From the NCBI RefSeq assembly GCF_044360475.1, contig NZ_CP043494.1:3720001-3784000 (forward strand): 64,000 nucleotides of DNA, given 5' to 3'. Every line of letters starts with the position of its first letter. The first letter of the stretch is position 1. The position numbers and the translations under genes were made by a program. The notes beneath the pieces are model-generated. The model did no database searches. It saw only the letters and a program-made list of their open reading frames with translations, and had not been told where the DNA came from. This document shows, piece by piece, positions 53,438-62,851 of this stretch. Source of the DNA: Archangium minus (GTDB lineage Bacteria > Myxococcota > Myxococcia > Myxococcales > Myxococcaceae).

Positions 53438-56239
53438 TCACAGGTTCCGGTGGAGCCGCTCCTGCGCCTTCACGATGGCCGCCGTGCGGGTGGTCACCTC
53501 GAGCTTGGCGAACACGTTGCGCAGGTGCCACTTCGTGGTGGAGAGCGCCACGTTGGAGCGCTCGCTGATCTCCTGATTGCTCAGCCCCTGCGCGAGCAGC
53601 TTGAGCATCTGGAGCTCTTTCTCGGTGAGCGGCTCGAGCGGCGCGCAGGGGGGGGGCGCGAACTCATGCGGCTCACTCCTCCCCGCCGAGAGCACATCCT
53701 GGAACCGCTCGGTGTACCGGGAGGGCAGCACGTGGCTCAGCTTCCGCTGGGTGGCGGCCGCGGCGATGACCTCCTGCAGCCCCGGCGTCTCGTCGAACAC
53801 GCTGCGGTTGAAGCCGAACCGCTGCACCAGCGCGATGCCGCGGTTGAGCGCGGCGAACGCCGCCGCTGAGTCTCCGGCACGCCAGTGACACACCGCGATC
53901 GCCGCGAGCAGCGCGCTCTCCCGGGACACGTAGCCCACATCATGGGCGCTGGCACGCAGCGTCTCCAGCAGCGCGTGCGCCTTGCTGTACCGCCCGCGCG
54001 CTATCAGCACCCACGCCTGCGCGAGCCCGAGTCGCTCCCAGGTTTCGTTGTAGAAGCGCCGCTCGCTCCACTCTCCGCGCCGCATGCGCTCGCCCAGGCT
54101 GAACTCCTGCGCCACCACCCTCATGCGCTCCGGCGCCTGCTCCATCAGGCTGAGCCGGATCTTCTCGCCGCAGACATGGGCGAGGAAGCGCGCCTGGTGA
54201 CCGCACTCGAAGACGCTGTGGAGGTAGTCCAGGAGCTGCCAGGCTTCCGTGTACTTCCCGCGGATGGACTTGATTCGGACCAGCACGAGGTAGGCCATCG
54301 CGAAGGTCTCGAACGCGGGCGCATGCTGCAGCAGCGGCAGCACCTCGGTGCAGAGCGCCTCGGCCTCGTCGAGCCGGTTCTGCTCGTAGCGGGTGGTGGC
54401 CAGTGCCGTCGCCGCGTTCATCCACACCGGGTTGCGCCGGCCGCGGTTCGCCTGCGCGAACGCCGCTTCGCACCGCTCCGCCGCGTCCTTCATGTTCCCC
54501 TGCGCCTTGTCCGCCAGCGCGATGAGGACGTCCGTGTAGCCGGTGATGAAGGGGCTGTTGAGCCCCTGCAGGGTCTCTCGCGCGCTCAGTGCCAGCCGGC
54601 GCATCGCATCGAACCTGTTCATCCGGAGTGCCTGGTAGGCCTTCGCCGCCAGCAGCACGCTCGCCATGAAGACGTCCGGGTCCTCATGGCTCGACCAGGT
54701 GTCCAGCTCGATGCTGGAGCCCGGGGCCGAGCCGGACAGGATGGAGTGGAGCAGGGTGAGGCGCTCGAGCTGCTTCAACAGCCGCTCGCGCTCCGGCTCG
54801 GACGTGGTGTGCGCGGTCGCGAGGCGGTTCTGGGCATCCTGCAGCGCCGATAGGGCCTGCGCGTAGCGCCGGGACAGGATGAGGCACGCGATGTGCGCCA
54901 CGCAGATCGCCGGCGAGCGGATGATCTCCTCCGCCGTCAGCTTCTCCGTCCAGTGGAGCACGGAGGCGATCTCCCCCTCGCGCATCCACGCCTCCGCGCA
55001 GCGCGCCGTGAGCTCGAGGCACCAGCTCCGGTCTCCGGAGGCGAACGCGTGCTTCAGCGCCTCGTCCGGCCGCTGGTGCTCGGCGAACCACGCGCTCGCC
55101 GCCCGATGCAGCCAGGGGATGCGGTCGCCGAAGTCGCACGCGAGCTGGGCCCTCAGGAAGTCGAGGAACAGGGCGTGGTAGCGGTACCACTGACGCTGGA
55201 GGTCGAGCGGCTGGATGAAGAGCTGCGCCCGCTCGAGGTTCGCCAGCAACGCCGGTCCATGGGTGATGCCCAGGAGTGCGTTGCAGAGGTCCCCGTTGAG
55301 CTGGTCCACCACCGAGCTCAGCACCAGGAACTCCTGCACCTCCTGGGTCTGCTCGCGCAGCACCGCGTCCGCGAGATACCGCGCCACGTCGCGGTTGGAG
55401 CCGATGGCCTTGCGCAGCGCATCACCCACGTTCGTGTGCTCGCCCGCCGACAGCAGCGCCAGCTTCACGCCGGCGACCCATCCCTCGGTGCGGGAGCGCA
55501 GGTACTCGACGTCATCGGGGGCGAGCTCGGCGTCACACAGGCGCTGTCCCAGCTCGCGGATGGCCTCGCCATCCAGGCTCAGGTCGCGGCTGTCGAGCGT
55601 CACCAGTTGATCGGTGAGCTTCAGCTTCGCCAGGTCCAGCTCCGGCAGGTTGCGGGACGAGACGACCCAGTGGACGTGCGGCGGCGAGTGCTCGAGCAGA
55701 TATGAGAAGGCCCGCACCAGCGCGGGCTCGCGCAGCACGTGGAAGTCGTCGAGCACCACCACCAGCTCGCGTCCCAGCTTCCACAGGCTCCGCAGCACGA
55801 CGGACATGGCGTGGTCGAGCGGAAGCTCCACCTGCGCGTCGAGCTGGCTCGCGATGTACGCGTCGAAGTCTGGAGCGGCCCGGCGAATCGCCCCCACCAG
55901 ATACGAGAAGAACCGCTCGGGCGCGTTGTCCAGCTCGTCGAGCGACAGCCACGCGAACAGCCGCTGCGCGCACGCCTCTCGGTACCACTGCGTCAGCAGT
56001 GTCGTCTTGCCCCAGCCGAGCGGCGCGGTCACCAACACCAGCTTTCCACCGGCACCGCGGTCCAGCTTCTGCAGCGGCGCGCTCCGTGCCACCAGCACGG
56101 AGGTCGTCTGCGGTGGAGAGAGCTTCGTCGGCAGCAGATGCGAGAGATGTTCGCCGAATGGTGCCGCATGCTCCGCGACGTTCATCAGGAAAGGCGATGA
56201 CGCACGACGACTTCTCATTGCGGTTCGAAGGCTCGGCAT
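53438..56239 (-). CDS. MalT-type LuxR-family ATP-dependent transcriptional activator
   Basis: 933 residues. An N-terminal STAND-type ATPase has a Walker A motif in APLGWGKTTLL and a Walker B motif in ELVVVLDDFHVLR, followed by winged-helix and TPR-like helical regions (to about 850). A C-terminal LuxR helix-turn-helix closes it: LTEKELQMLKLLAQGLSNQEIS, then LSTTKWHLRNVFAKL. Such proteins are switched on by a ligand and ATP. The ATG at 56239 lies 8 bases after AGGGGGA. It is divergent from the beta-propeller cytochrome gene, a likely target. Confidence 0.9.
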   Translation of the reverse strand: MPSLRTAMRSRRASSPFLMNVAEHAAPFGEHLSHLLPTKLSPPQTTSVLVARSAPLQKLDRGAGGKLVLVTAPLGWGKTTLLTQWYREACAQRLFAWLSLDELDNAPERFFSYLVGAIRRAAPDFDAYIASQLDAQVELPLDHAMSVVLRSLWKLGRELVVVLDDFHVLREPALVRAFSYLLEHSPPHVHWVVSSRNLPELDLAKLKLTDQLVTLDSRDLSLDGEAIRELGQRLCDAELAPDDVEYLRSRTEGWVAGVKLALLSAGEHTNVGDALRKAIGSNRDVARYLADAVLREQTQEVQEFLVLSSVVDQLNGDLCNALLGITHGPALLANLERAQLFIQPLDLQRQWYRYHALFLDFLRAQLACDFGDRIPWLHRAASAWFAEHQRPDEALKHAFASGDRSWCLELTARCAEAWMREGEIASVLHWTEKLTAEEIIRSPAICVAHIACLILSRRYAQALSALQDAQNRLATAHTTSEPERERLLKQLERLTLLHSILSGSAPGSSIELDTWSSHEDPDVFMASVLLAAKAYQALRMNRFDAMRRLALSARETLQGLNSPFITGYTDVLIALADKAQGNMKDAAERCEAAFAQANRGRRNPVWMNAATALATTRYEQNRLDEAEALCTEVLPLLQHAPAFETFAMAYLVLVRIKSIRGKYTEAWQLLDYLHSVFECGHQARFLAHVCGEKIRLSLMEQAPERMRVVAQEFSLGERMRRGEWSERRFYNETWERLGLAQAWVLIARGRYSKAHALLETLRASAHDVGYVSRESALLAAIAVCHWRAGDSAAAFAALNRGIALVQRFGFNRSVFDETPGLQEVIAAAATQRKLSHVLPSRYTERFQDVLSAGRSEPHEFAPPPCAPLEPLTEKELQMLKLLAQGLSNQEISERSNVALSTTKWHLRNVFAKLEVTTRTAAIVKAQERLHRNL

Positions 56240-56520
56240 TGGCACATCCCCCTGTCGCCGATTGATTTTAGGGTCAATTAGAGCACGTATTCCTGCTTTT
56301 TGCGTTTATTCCGTGGAGATAGAGTTTTACAGCCCTCGTGATGTAATGCGTCACGCGAGGGGTCGTCCTGCCCAAGACGCATTGCGTCAATGCGGTTTTT
56401 CGCGAGCCGGTTGGGGGTGTTCCCCTCCCTTCGGTGGGGGCGATGTCGCGGCCTCGCTTGGTACTCCCCGTCCGTTGCGGTTCGAACTGCAACGCCTTAC
56501 CCCGCCGAGGAGGTCCAACC

Positions 56521-59400
56521 ATGGGTACCCAGCAAGTGGGCGCGAGCCTGAGCCGATGGCGCGCTCGAGTTGCTTCGTTGTGCGCCGCCGTATCGATGTT
56601 GGTTTCGGTCAACGCCACCGCCCAGACGCCATCGTTCATCGAGTTCGATAGCGCGCACGTACGTCCGATGGCCCTCTCGCCAGACGGGACGCGGCTGTTC
56701 GCAGTCAACACGCCCGACAATCGCCTGGAGGTCTTCTCGGTCACCGCCTCCGGCCTCTCGCTCATCGCCGAGGTGCCGGTTGGTCTCGAGCCGGTCTCCG
56801 TCGCCGTGCGCAACAACTCCGAGGTGTGGGTGGTCAACCACCTCTCGGACAGCATCAGCGTGGTGAGCCTGCAAGGGACTCCGCGCGTGGTGCGCACGCT
56901 GCTCGTCGGCGATGAGCCGCGCGACATCGTGTTCGCTGGCTCCAACGGCTATGCGTTCGTCACCACCGCGCACCGCGGCCAGCACCGCACGGATCCGTCC
57001 ATCGCCTCTGTTCCCGGCGCGGGCGACCCGCAGCTCACCACGCCTGGCGTGGGCCGCGCGGACGTCTGGGTCTTCAACCCGGCCTCCCTGGGAACGACGC
57101 TGGGCGGCACGCCCGTGCGCATCGTGACGCTCTTCGGCGACACGCCGCGTGGCCTCGCCGTCAGCCCGGACAAGAAGACGGTCTATGCGGCCATTGCCCA
57201 ATCCGGCAACCAGACGACGACCGTCAACATGGACAGCGTGTGCGACGGATTTGATTCGAGCATGTGTCTCGTCTTCCCCGACACGTGGCCGTGGGGGAAC
57301 AACCTCCTTCCGGGTGGTCTGCCCGGTCCGCGGACGAACGTCGCGGGCGCGAAGGCTCCCGAGACCGGCTTGATCGTCAAGTGGAACAGCACCACCGGCC
57401 AGTGGGAGGACACGCTCGGCCGCAACTGGAACAACGGTGTGCGCCTGAACCTGCCTGACAAGGATGTCTTCGCCATCGACGCGGACAGCCTGCAGGAGAA
57501 GGCCTTCTACACGGGCGTGGGCACGACCATCTTCAACCTGGCCACCAACCCGAAGACGGGCGTGGTGTACGCGTCCAACAGCGAGGCCAACAACCTCACG
57601 CGCTTCGAGGGCCCCGGCGTCTTCGGCGGCAGCACGGTGCAGGGCAACATCGCGAAGATGCGCATCACCGTCATCTCCGGGGGCTCGATCTACCCCCGCC
57701 ACCTCAACAAGCACATCGACTACTCGAAGCTGGCGAACTCCCCCGGGTTCGACCCCACGGCCAAGAATCACACGCTCTCCACCCCGACGGAGATGGCGAT
57801 CTCGAGCGACGGCTCGAAGCTGTACGTGGCCGCGTTCAGCTCGAGCAAGGTCGGTGTCTTCGATACCGCGGCGCTGGAGGCCGACACCTTCAACCCGAAG
57901 ACCGCGAGCGCCAACTACATCCCGGTGAGCGGTGGCGGCCCCAGCGGCCTGGTGCTGGATGAGGCGCGCAACCGCCTCTACGTGATGACCCGCTTCGACA
58001 ACGCGGTGAAGGTCATCGACCTCGCCACCAAGAAGCAGGTGTCCTCGGCTGCCCTCTACAATCCGGAGCCCGCCACCGTCGTGGAGGGCCGTCCCTTCCT
58101 GTACGACGCGAACTTCTCCTCCGCCAACGGCGAGGCGTCCTGCGCCAGCTGCCACATCTTCGGCGACAAGGACGAGCTCGCCTGGGACCTGGGCAACCCG
58201 GACGACGAGGTGTCCTCCAACCCCATCGACAAGCGTCTCGCGAGCGATCTGGCGATTGGCGCGTTCAACCTGCTCACCGGTCACCCGGGCTCGCCTATCA
58301 ACGGCACCGGCGACCAGAACCAGTTCCACCCGATGAAGGGACCCATGACGACGCAGACCCTGCGCGGCATGGCGAACTCGGGCGCCATGCACTGGCGAGG
58401 TGACCGCTCGAACGGCTTCTTCGGCATCAACTCGGACGCGGAGGACGTGTCGTTCAAGAACTTCATCGTGGCGTACGAGGGGCTGCTTGGCCGCGCCTCG
58501 ATGCCGACCGAGGAGGAGATGAACAAGTTCACGGCCTTCCAGCTCCAGGTGCAGCTGCCGCCGAACCCCATCCGCAAGTTGGACAATTCGCTCACCACCG
58601 CCGAGAAGGCCGGCCGCGACTTCTACTTTGGCAGCCGTCGCGTGGACGGCCTCGCGATTGGCTCGGACACCGGCTTCAACTGCAACGGCTGCCACACCAT
58701 TGACGCCTCGCAGGGCTTCTACGGCACCGACGGCAAATCGAGCTTCGAGGGAATCAGCCAGATCATGAAGATTCCCCACGTGCGGAACATGTACACGAAG
58801 GTCGGTATGTTCGGCTTCCCGGACAGCAGCTTCTTCCAGCACCCGGAGACGGGGCAGCTGGGAGACCAGATCCGCGGCTTCGGCTTCACGCATGACGGCG
58901 CGGTGGACACGCTGTTCCGCTTCTTCAGCGCCATCGTGTTCTCCAACACCAGCGTCGGTGGGCCGCTCGTGGGCTTCCCGGGCGACAACGACCGCCGCAA
59001 CGTGGAGGCCTTCATGTTGGCGGTGGACAGCGACCTGGCGCCCATCGTGGGCCAGCAGGTGACGCTCACGTCGACGAACGCCGCTGCTGTCGGCTCGCGC
59101 ATCGACCTGCTCATCGCGCGCGCCAAGGCGCCGTTCGTGTCGAAGATCCTGGGCGGCTCCACCTACGAGGCCGACCTGGTGGCGAAGGCGGTCGTGGGCG
59201 GCAAGCAGAAGGGCTTCCTCTTTGACCGGAACGCGGGGACGTGGAAGCCCGACGACGGCAGCGCGAACATCACCACCACGGCCCTGCGCGCGCTGGCGAG
59301 CAAGGCGGGCCAGGAGGTGACCTTCACCGCGGTTCCGCCGGGCTCTGGCGTGCGCATCGCGATCGACCGCAACCTGGACGGCAAGCTCGACGGCCAGTAG
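56521..59400 (+). CDS. Beta-propeller di-haem cytochrome c protein
   Basis: 959 residues. A signal peptide (to ATAQ) precedes a YncE-like propeller of about 500 residues (ALSPDGTRLFAVNTPDN, GLEPVSVAVRNNSEVWVVNH, AISSDGSKLYVAAF), then a cytochrome c peroxidase-like domain with two haem sites, SCASCHIFGD and NCNGCHTIDA. It should be a periplasmic or outer-surface redox enzyme. The ATG at 56521 has GAGGAGG upstream, and an intrinsic terminator lies 34 bases after the stop. Its divergent neighbour is a MalT-type activator. Confidence 0.88.
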   Translation: MGTQQVGASLSRWRARVASLCAAVSMLVSVNATAQTPSFIEFDSAHVRPMALSPDGTRLFAVNTPDNRLEVFSVTASGLSLIAEVPVGLEPVSVAVRNNSEVWVVNHLSDSISVVSLQGTPRVVRTLLVGDEPRDIVFAGSNGYAFVTTAHRGQHRTDPSIASVPGAGDPQLTTPGVGRADVWVFNPASLGTTLGGTPVRIVTLFGDTPRGLAVSPDKKTVYAAIAQSGNQTTTVNMDSVCDGFDSSMCLVFPDTWPWGNNLLPGGLPGPRTNVAGAKAPETGLIVKWNSTTGQWEDTLGRNWNNGVRLNLPDKDVFAIDADSLQEKAFYTGVGTTIFNLATNPKTGVVYASNSEANNLTRFEGPGVFGGSTVQGNIAKMRITVISGGSIYPRHLNKHIDYSKLANSPGFDPTAKNHTLSTPTEMAISSDGSKLYVAAFSSSKVGVFDTAALEADTFNPKTASANYIPVSGGGPSGLVLDEARNRLYVMTRFDNAVKVIDLATKKQVSSAALYNPEPATVVEGRPFLYDANFSSANGEASCASCHIFGDKDELAWDLGNPDDEVSSNPIDKRLASDLAIGAFNLLTGHPGSPINGTGDQNQFHPMKGPMTTQTLRGMANSGAMHWRGDRSNGFFGINSDAEDVSFKNFIVAYEGLLGRASMPTEEEMNKFTAFQLQVQLPPNPIRKLDNSLTTAEKAGRDFYFGSRRVDGLAIGSDTGFNCNGCHTIDASQGFYGTDGKSSFEGISQIMKIPHVRNMYTKVGMFGFPDSSFFQHPETGQLGDQIRGFGFTHDGAVDTLFRFFSAIVFSNTSVGGPLVGFPGDNDRRNVEAFMLAVDSDLAPIVGQQVTLTSTNAAAVGSRIDLLIARAKAPFVSKILGGSTYEADLVAKAVVGGKQKGFLFDRNAGTWKPDDGSANITTTALRALASKAGQEVTFTAVPPGSGVRIAIDRNLDGKLDGQ

Positions 59401-59433
59401 CCGGCGAGTGAGGCAGGCCTCCCTGCCCGTCAC

Positions 59434-59469
59434 GCCCCGCTCTCGGTCCTACCGGGGGCGGGGTTTTTT
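59434..59469 (+). terminator. Intrinsic terminator of the cytochrome gene
   Basis: GCCCCGC and GCGGGG pair, with an inner CGGT/ACCG step, followed by TTTTTT. It is a textbook rho-independent terminator for the + strand transcript. Its right part lies inside the 3' end of the convergent amphi-Trp gene. Confidence 0.85.
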
Positions 59470-59709
59470 CTGTGATGCGGCCTCCCCCGAGTGCTTCCAA
59501 CGCAACTGGAACTCGAGCTCATCCACGCCCCCCTCGCGTTCGTGCTCGATGTTGAAGAGCGCATCCGCGGGGATGCGCAAGCGCTCGCCGGCAACCTGGA
59601 TGCTGAAGGCCTCACCGGCCTCGATGGCATCCGCCAACCTCCTCAGCTTGGCGACGAACTCCTTCCTCGGATAACGCTTCTCGATGTCACGCTTCGGGCG
59701 CTTTGGCAT
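59449..59709 (-). CDS. Amphi-Trp domain protein
   Basis: 86 residues. DIEKRYPRKEFVAKLRRLAD, then AFSIQVAGERLRIPADALFNIEHE and ELEFQLRW match the small amphi-Trp family, whose function is not established. The ATG at 59709 has a GGAGAGGAA site. The last 20 or so codons overlap the terminator of the opposite gene. It shares strand with the desaturase gene 69 bases upstream. Confidence 0.85.
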   Translation of the reverse strand: MPKRPKRDIEKRYPRKEFVAKLRRLADAIEAGEAFSIQVAGERLRIPADALFNIEHEREGGVDELEFQLRWKHSGEAASQKKPRPR

Positions 59710-59778
59710 TTCCTCTCCACCTGGTTCGTTCGTGGTGCGGAGCAGAGGCTGCCGGGAATCGTGCTCGGGGTACAGCTT

Positions 59779-60711
59779 TCAAAGGCTTCGTCGCGACACC
59801 TCGTGCACTCCGAGTCGTCCTGGCACCGGTGCCTCCGCGGGAATCGGCCGGGCGTGGTGGGCGCGCGAGTGCTCACCCGGCTGGAGGATGTCGGTGACCA
59901 GCCCCAGCGAGTGCAGCAGCGCGAGGAACGCCCACCCCAGGTCCAGCTCCCACCAGCGGATTCCCAGCCGAGCCGAGCGCGGAAATGTGTGATGGTTGTT
60001 GTGCCATCCCTCGCCCATGCTCAGCGCGCCCAGGAGCAGGCTGTTGAAGCCTTGCACCGCCGCGCCCTCGTTGTGCCAGCCCCGGTAGCCGTGCCGGTGC
60101 GCTACGTAGCCCACGAACCAGTGGCCCGTGGTGCTGACCGCCACGCGCACGAAGATGCCCCACACCAGCCAGGGCAGTCCTCCCAGGATCAGGAACAACA
60201 CCGCCCAGGGTAGCTGCTGCAACATCCAGGTGCGCTGGAGGAAGCCGTAGAAGGCATCCGCCTCCACCCGCGCGTCCAGTCGGGGCTCGAAGGGGAGGGT
60301 GAACTCGAAGCGGCAGTGCAGGTTCCAGAAGTAGTCGCGCCAGGCGGGCTGCCGGTGCGCGAAGTAGTCGTGACACGTGGGTTCGTTCTGCTGGAAGTCC
60401 CGCGTGTTGTGCATGCGCACCAGGGCGCGCGGCCCGTCCAGCCCTACCAGCACGCCCAGGTAGGTGAGCGTGTACTCGAGCCACATGGGAACCCGGTAGG
60501 AGCGGTGGATGAGGCCCCGGTGTATGCCCACCGAGTGTCCCGCGCACAGCGTCAGTGTCGTACTCACCGCGAACAGCACGAAGGCCGACGGGGTGAAAGT
60601 GGGCACCGCCCCCATCAACGCCACCAGCGTCACGAGCCCGAACCAGAGCGATTTCCCCACGTTCCACCGCACTCGCCCGTCGCCCGGGCGCACCGTGTTT
60701 CCACCAGACAT
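59779..60711 (-). CDS. Fatty-acid (acyl-CoA type) desaturase
   Basis: About 310 residues, several membrane segments. The three histidine boxes of membrane desaturases are recognisable: HSVGIHRGLIHRSY, a box region around RMHNTRDFQQNEPTCHDYF (less canonical than HRxHH), and EGWHNNHHTFPRSAR. It should introduce a double bond into membrane fatty acyl chains, using iron and electrons from a separate donor. The ATG at 60711 follows GGAGGTGGTC. Promoter-proximal to the amphi-Trp gene. Confidence 0.85.
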   Translation of the reverse strand: MSGGNTVRPGDGRVRWNVGKSLWFGLVTLVALMGAVPTFTPSAFVLFAVSTTLTLCAGHSVGIHRGLIHRSYRVPMWLEYTLTYLGVLVGLDGPRALVRMHNTRDFQQNEPTCHDYFAHRQPAWRDYFWNLHCRFEFTLPFEPRLDARVEADAFYGFLQRTWMLQQLPWAVLFLILGGLPWLVWGIFVRVAVSTTGHWFVGYVAHRHGYRGWHNEGAAVQGFNSLLLGALSMGEGWHNNHHTFPRSARLGIRWWELDLGWAFLALLHSLGLVTDILQPGEHSRAHHARPIPAEAPVPGRLGVHEVSRRSL

Positions 60712-60911
60712 GACCACCTCCACCCGGGAGTACCGGAAGAGGTGGCGGCGGTTGCGGGGCTCTCCCGCAGCTTCCTGCCGCGAGAGCACGCCTGGGCGCT
60801 TGTCGGAGCCGAGAACCACCACGCGACACTCCTGATGCTGCGTCGGCTGCCCGGCGCAGCAGCGAGCAACCGCCGCACCTGCACAAGGTCTTGCTCTGAC
60901 CTCAGGCGATA

Positions 60912-60946
60912 TGTACGTTCGTACACATGATATGTACGTTCGTACA
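60912..60946. promoter_or_regulatory. Paired TetR operators
   Basis: TGTACGTTCGTACA occurs twice, at 60912-60925 and 60933-60946, each a perfect 6-bp inverted repeat around TT. The copies are 21 bases apart, two helical turns, so two repressor dimers could sit on the same face. They lie directly upstream of the TetR/MFS operon and up to 235 bases from the divergent desaturase. Confidence 0.85.
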
Positions 60947-61003
60947 CATCGAGACTTGTTTCACGGGCGCGCCCCCCTCATGCCCGAGAACCAGGAGACG
61001 CGA

Positions 61004-61558
61004 GTGGCGACCCGCCGGCACGACCCTGATCGACGCGACCGCATCATCGACGCAGCACTCGCTGTCATCGCCGAGGGCGGCGTTGCTGGCACCTCGCACC
61101 GTCGTGTCGCCGACCGCGCCGGGGTGCCGCTTGGATCGATGACCTACCACTTCACGAACATGGACGAGTTGCTGCGTGAGGCGTTCACCCGCTTCGCCAC
61201 GCGCCTCAGTGAGCGCTTCGCCGCGCGCATCGAGGCGGTGGCCGACCTCGATGGCCTGGTCGAGGCGATCGTCCACCTCGTGCACGATGTCCTCACGGCG
61301 GGTCCAGACGACCTCGTGCTCTCCCTCGAGCTCTATACGCTCGCCGCACGCCAGCCCGTCTTCCGGCAGATCACCCACGACTGGATGCGCCGGAGCCGCG
61401 ATGCGCTCGAGCGACTCGTCGACGCCAGGACGGCGCAAGAGCTCGATGCCCTCATCGAGGGCCTGCTCATCCACATCAGCCTCGACCCGATCCCGCGCAG
61501 CCGCGACGTCACGCGTGACGCCGTGCGCCGCATCCTCTCTCTGAACGGACCCTCATGA
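61004..61558 (+). CDS. TetR-family transcriptional repressor
   Basis: About 184 residues. The DNA-binding part is RRDRIIDAALAVIAEGGVAGTSHRRVADRAGVPLGSMTYHF, clearly TetR-type; the remaining helices form the ligand domain. GTG at 61004 is preferred because AGGAGA lies 5 bases upstream; the ATGs at 60980 and 60911 have no site, and the latter lies inside the operator. It overlaps the MFS gene by 4 bases and probably represses this operon through the paired palindromes. Confidence 0.9.
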   Translation: MATRRHDPDRRDRIIDAALAVIAEGGVAGTSHRRVADRAGVPLGSMTYHFTNMDELLREAFTRFATRLSERFAARIEAVADLDGLVEAIVHLVHDVLTAGPDDLVLSLELYTLAARQPVFRQITHDWMRRSRDALERLVDARTAQELDALIEGLLIHISLDPIPRSRDVTRDAVRRILSLNGPS

Positions 61559-62811
61559 CCACCATCACCACTACCACCACCACGCATGCTTCCCTGGAGC
61601 CCCGCCAGCTCCGGGCGGCCCGCGTCGCCGTCGGGGCGCTGTTCCTCACGAACGGTGCGATCTTCGCCAACCTGCTGCCGCGCTATCCGCAGATCAAAGC
61701 CGACCTCGGGCTCAGCAATGCCGAGTATGGACTCGCCGTCGCATCGTTCCCCTGCGGAGCCCTGATGGCCGGGCTTGCCGCCGCAGCACTCATCCGCCGC
61801 TTCCGGTCGTCACGGGTCGCCGTCGCGGGCACGCTGCTCACGAGCATGGGCGTGCTGCTCGCGGGGCTCGCTCCCTCATGGGGAGTGCTCGCTGGGGCGC
61901 TCTTCTTCGCTGGCTGCATGGACGCCATTACCGACGTGGCGCAGAACTCGCACGGCTTGCGCGTGCAGCGGCTCTACCGCCGGTCCATCCTCAACTCGTT
62001 CCACGCCATCTGGAGCATCGGCGCGGTGATCGGCGGCCTCATGGGTGGTTTTGCCGCGGGCCTCGATTTGCCACGTGGCGTGCATCTGGGCAGCTCGGCC
62101 CTGCTCTTCGCGATCGTCGCGCTGACGGCACTGCGCTACACGCTCCCCGGCCCAGAGCCCATCGAGCCCGGCGAGCGTTCTGAAGGAGGCGCTCAGGCGG
62201 ACGGTGCCCCGGCGCCACGCGGGTCGACGGGCCGCCTTCGCATCGTGTTCATGATGGCAGCGCTTGTGCTGATTGCCATTGGCGGCACGCTCGTCGAAGA
62301 CGCCGGCAGTACCTGGGCGGCCGTCTACCTTTCAGGCACGCTCGGTGCCGACGTCGCCATCGCCTCGTTCGGCTACATCGCGCTGGTGGGCGCGCAGTTT
62401 GTAGGGCGGCTGCTCGGCGACGGCTTCGTCGACAGGTTCGGCCAGCGCGCGGTCGCCCGGACAGGAGGCGCGATCACGGCAGCGGGGATGGCCGCGGCGC
62501 TGCTGTTCCCCTCGGTGCTGGGCACCATCGCGGGCTTCGCACTCGCCGGCTTCGGCGTCGCGACGCTGGTGCCCGCCGCGATGCACGGCGCCGACGAGCT
62601 GCCCGGCCTGAGAGCCGGTACCGGCCTCACCGTCCTCAGCTGGCTGATGCGCCTTGGGTTCCTCGTGTCGCCCCCTGTCGTCGGGCTCGTCGCGGACGCC
62701 GTGGGCTTGCGCGTAGGGCTCCTCGTGGTGCCGTTCGCGGGCACGCTCGTGCTGGTGCTGTCGGGGGTGCTGTCGGCCGCACGCGCCCCGGCTGGCGGTC
62801 ACCAAGGCTGA
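61555..62811 (+). CDS. MFS transporter
   Basis: 418 residues with about 12 membrane segments. The loop between segments 2 and 3 (LIRRFRSSRVAVAG) and the FVGRLLGDGFVDRFGQR segment in the second half are typical of the major facilitator superfamily. The N-terminal Thr-rich stretch (MTTITTTTTTH) is unusual. Its coupling to a TetR repressor suggests an inducible efflux pump; the substrate is unknown. Confidence 0.88.
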   Translation: MTTITTTTTTHASLEPRQLRAARVAVGALFLTNGAIFANLLPRYPQIKADLGLSNAEYGLAVASFPCGALMAGLAAAALIRRFRSSRVAVAGTLLTSMGVLLAGLAPSWGVLAGALFFAGCMDAITDVAQNSHGLRVQRLYRRSILNSFHAIWSIGAVIGGLMGGFAAGLDLPRGVHLGSSALLFAIVALTALRYTLPGPEPIEPGERSEGGAQADGAPAPRGSTGRLRIVFMMAALVLIAIGGTLVEDAGSTWAAVYLSGTLGADVAIASFGYIALVGAQFVGRLLGDGFVDRFGQRAVARTGGAITAAGMAAALLFPSVLGTIAGFALAGFGVATLVPAAMHGADELPGLRAGTGLTVLSWLMRLGFLVSPPVVGLVADAVGLRVGLLVVPFAGTLVLVLSGVLSAARAPAGGHQG

Positions 62812-62851
62812 GCCGCTCCTCGCCCATGGCAACCTCTGCGAGGATGGCGGC

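Noticed and set aside
56330..56385. Imperfect palindrome CCCTCG...CGAGGG in front of the cytochrome gene
   Set aside because: The arms do not pair cleanly and no regulator consensus fits; it could be chance in GC-rich DNA.
56497..59433. Very long open frame opposite the cytochrome gene
   Set aside because: It is an antisense shadow caused by high GC at third positions; it has low-complexity composition and no domains, while the + strand protein has haem motifs and a signal peptide.
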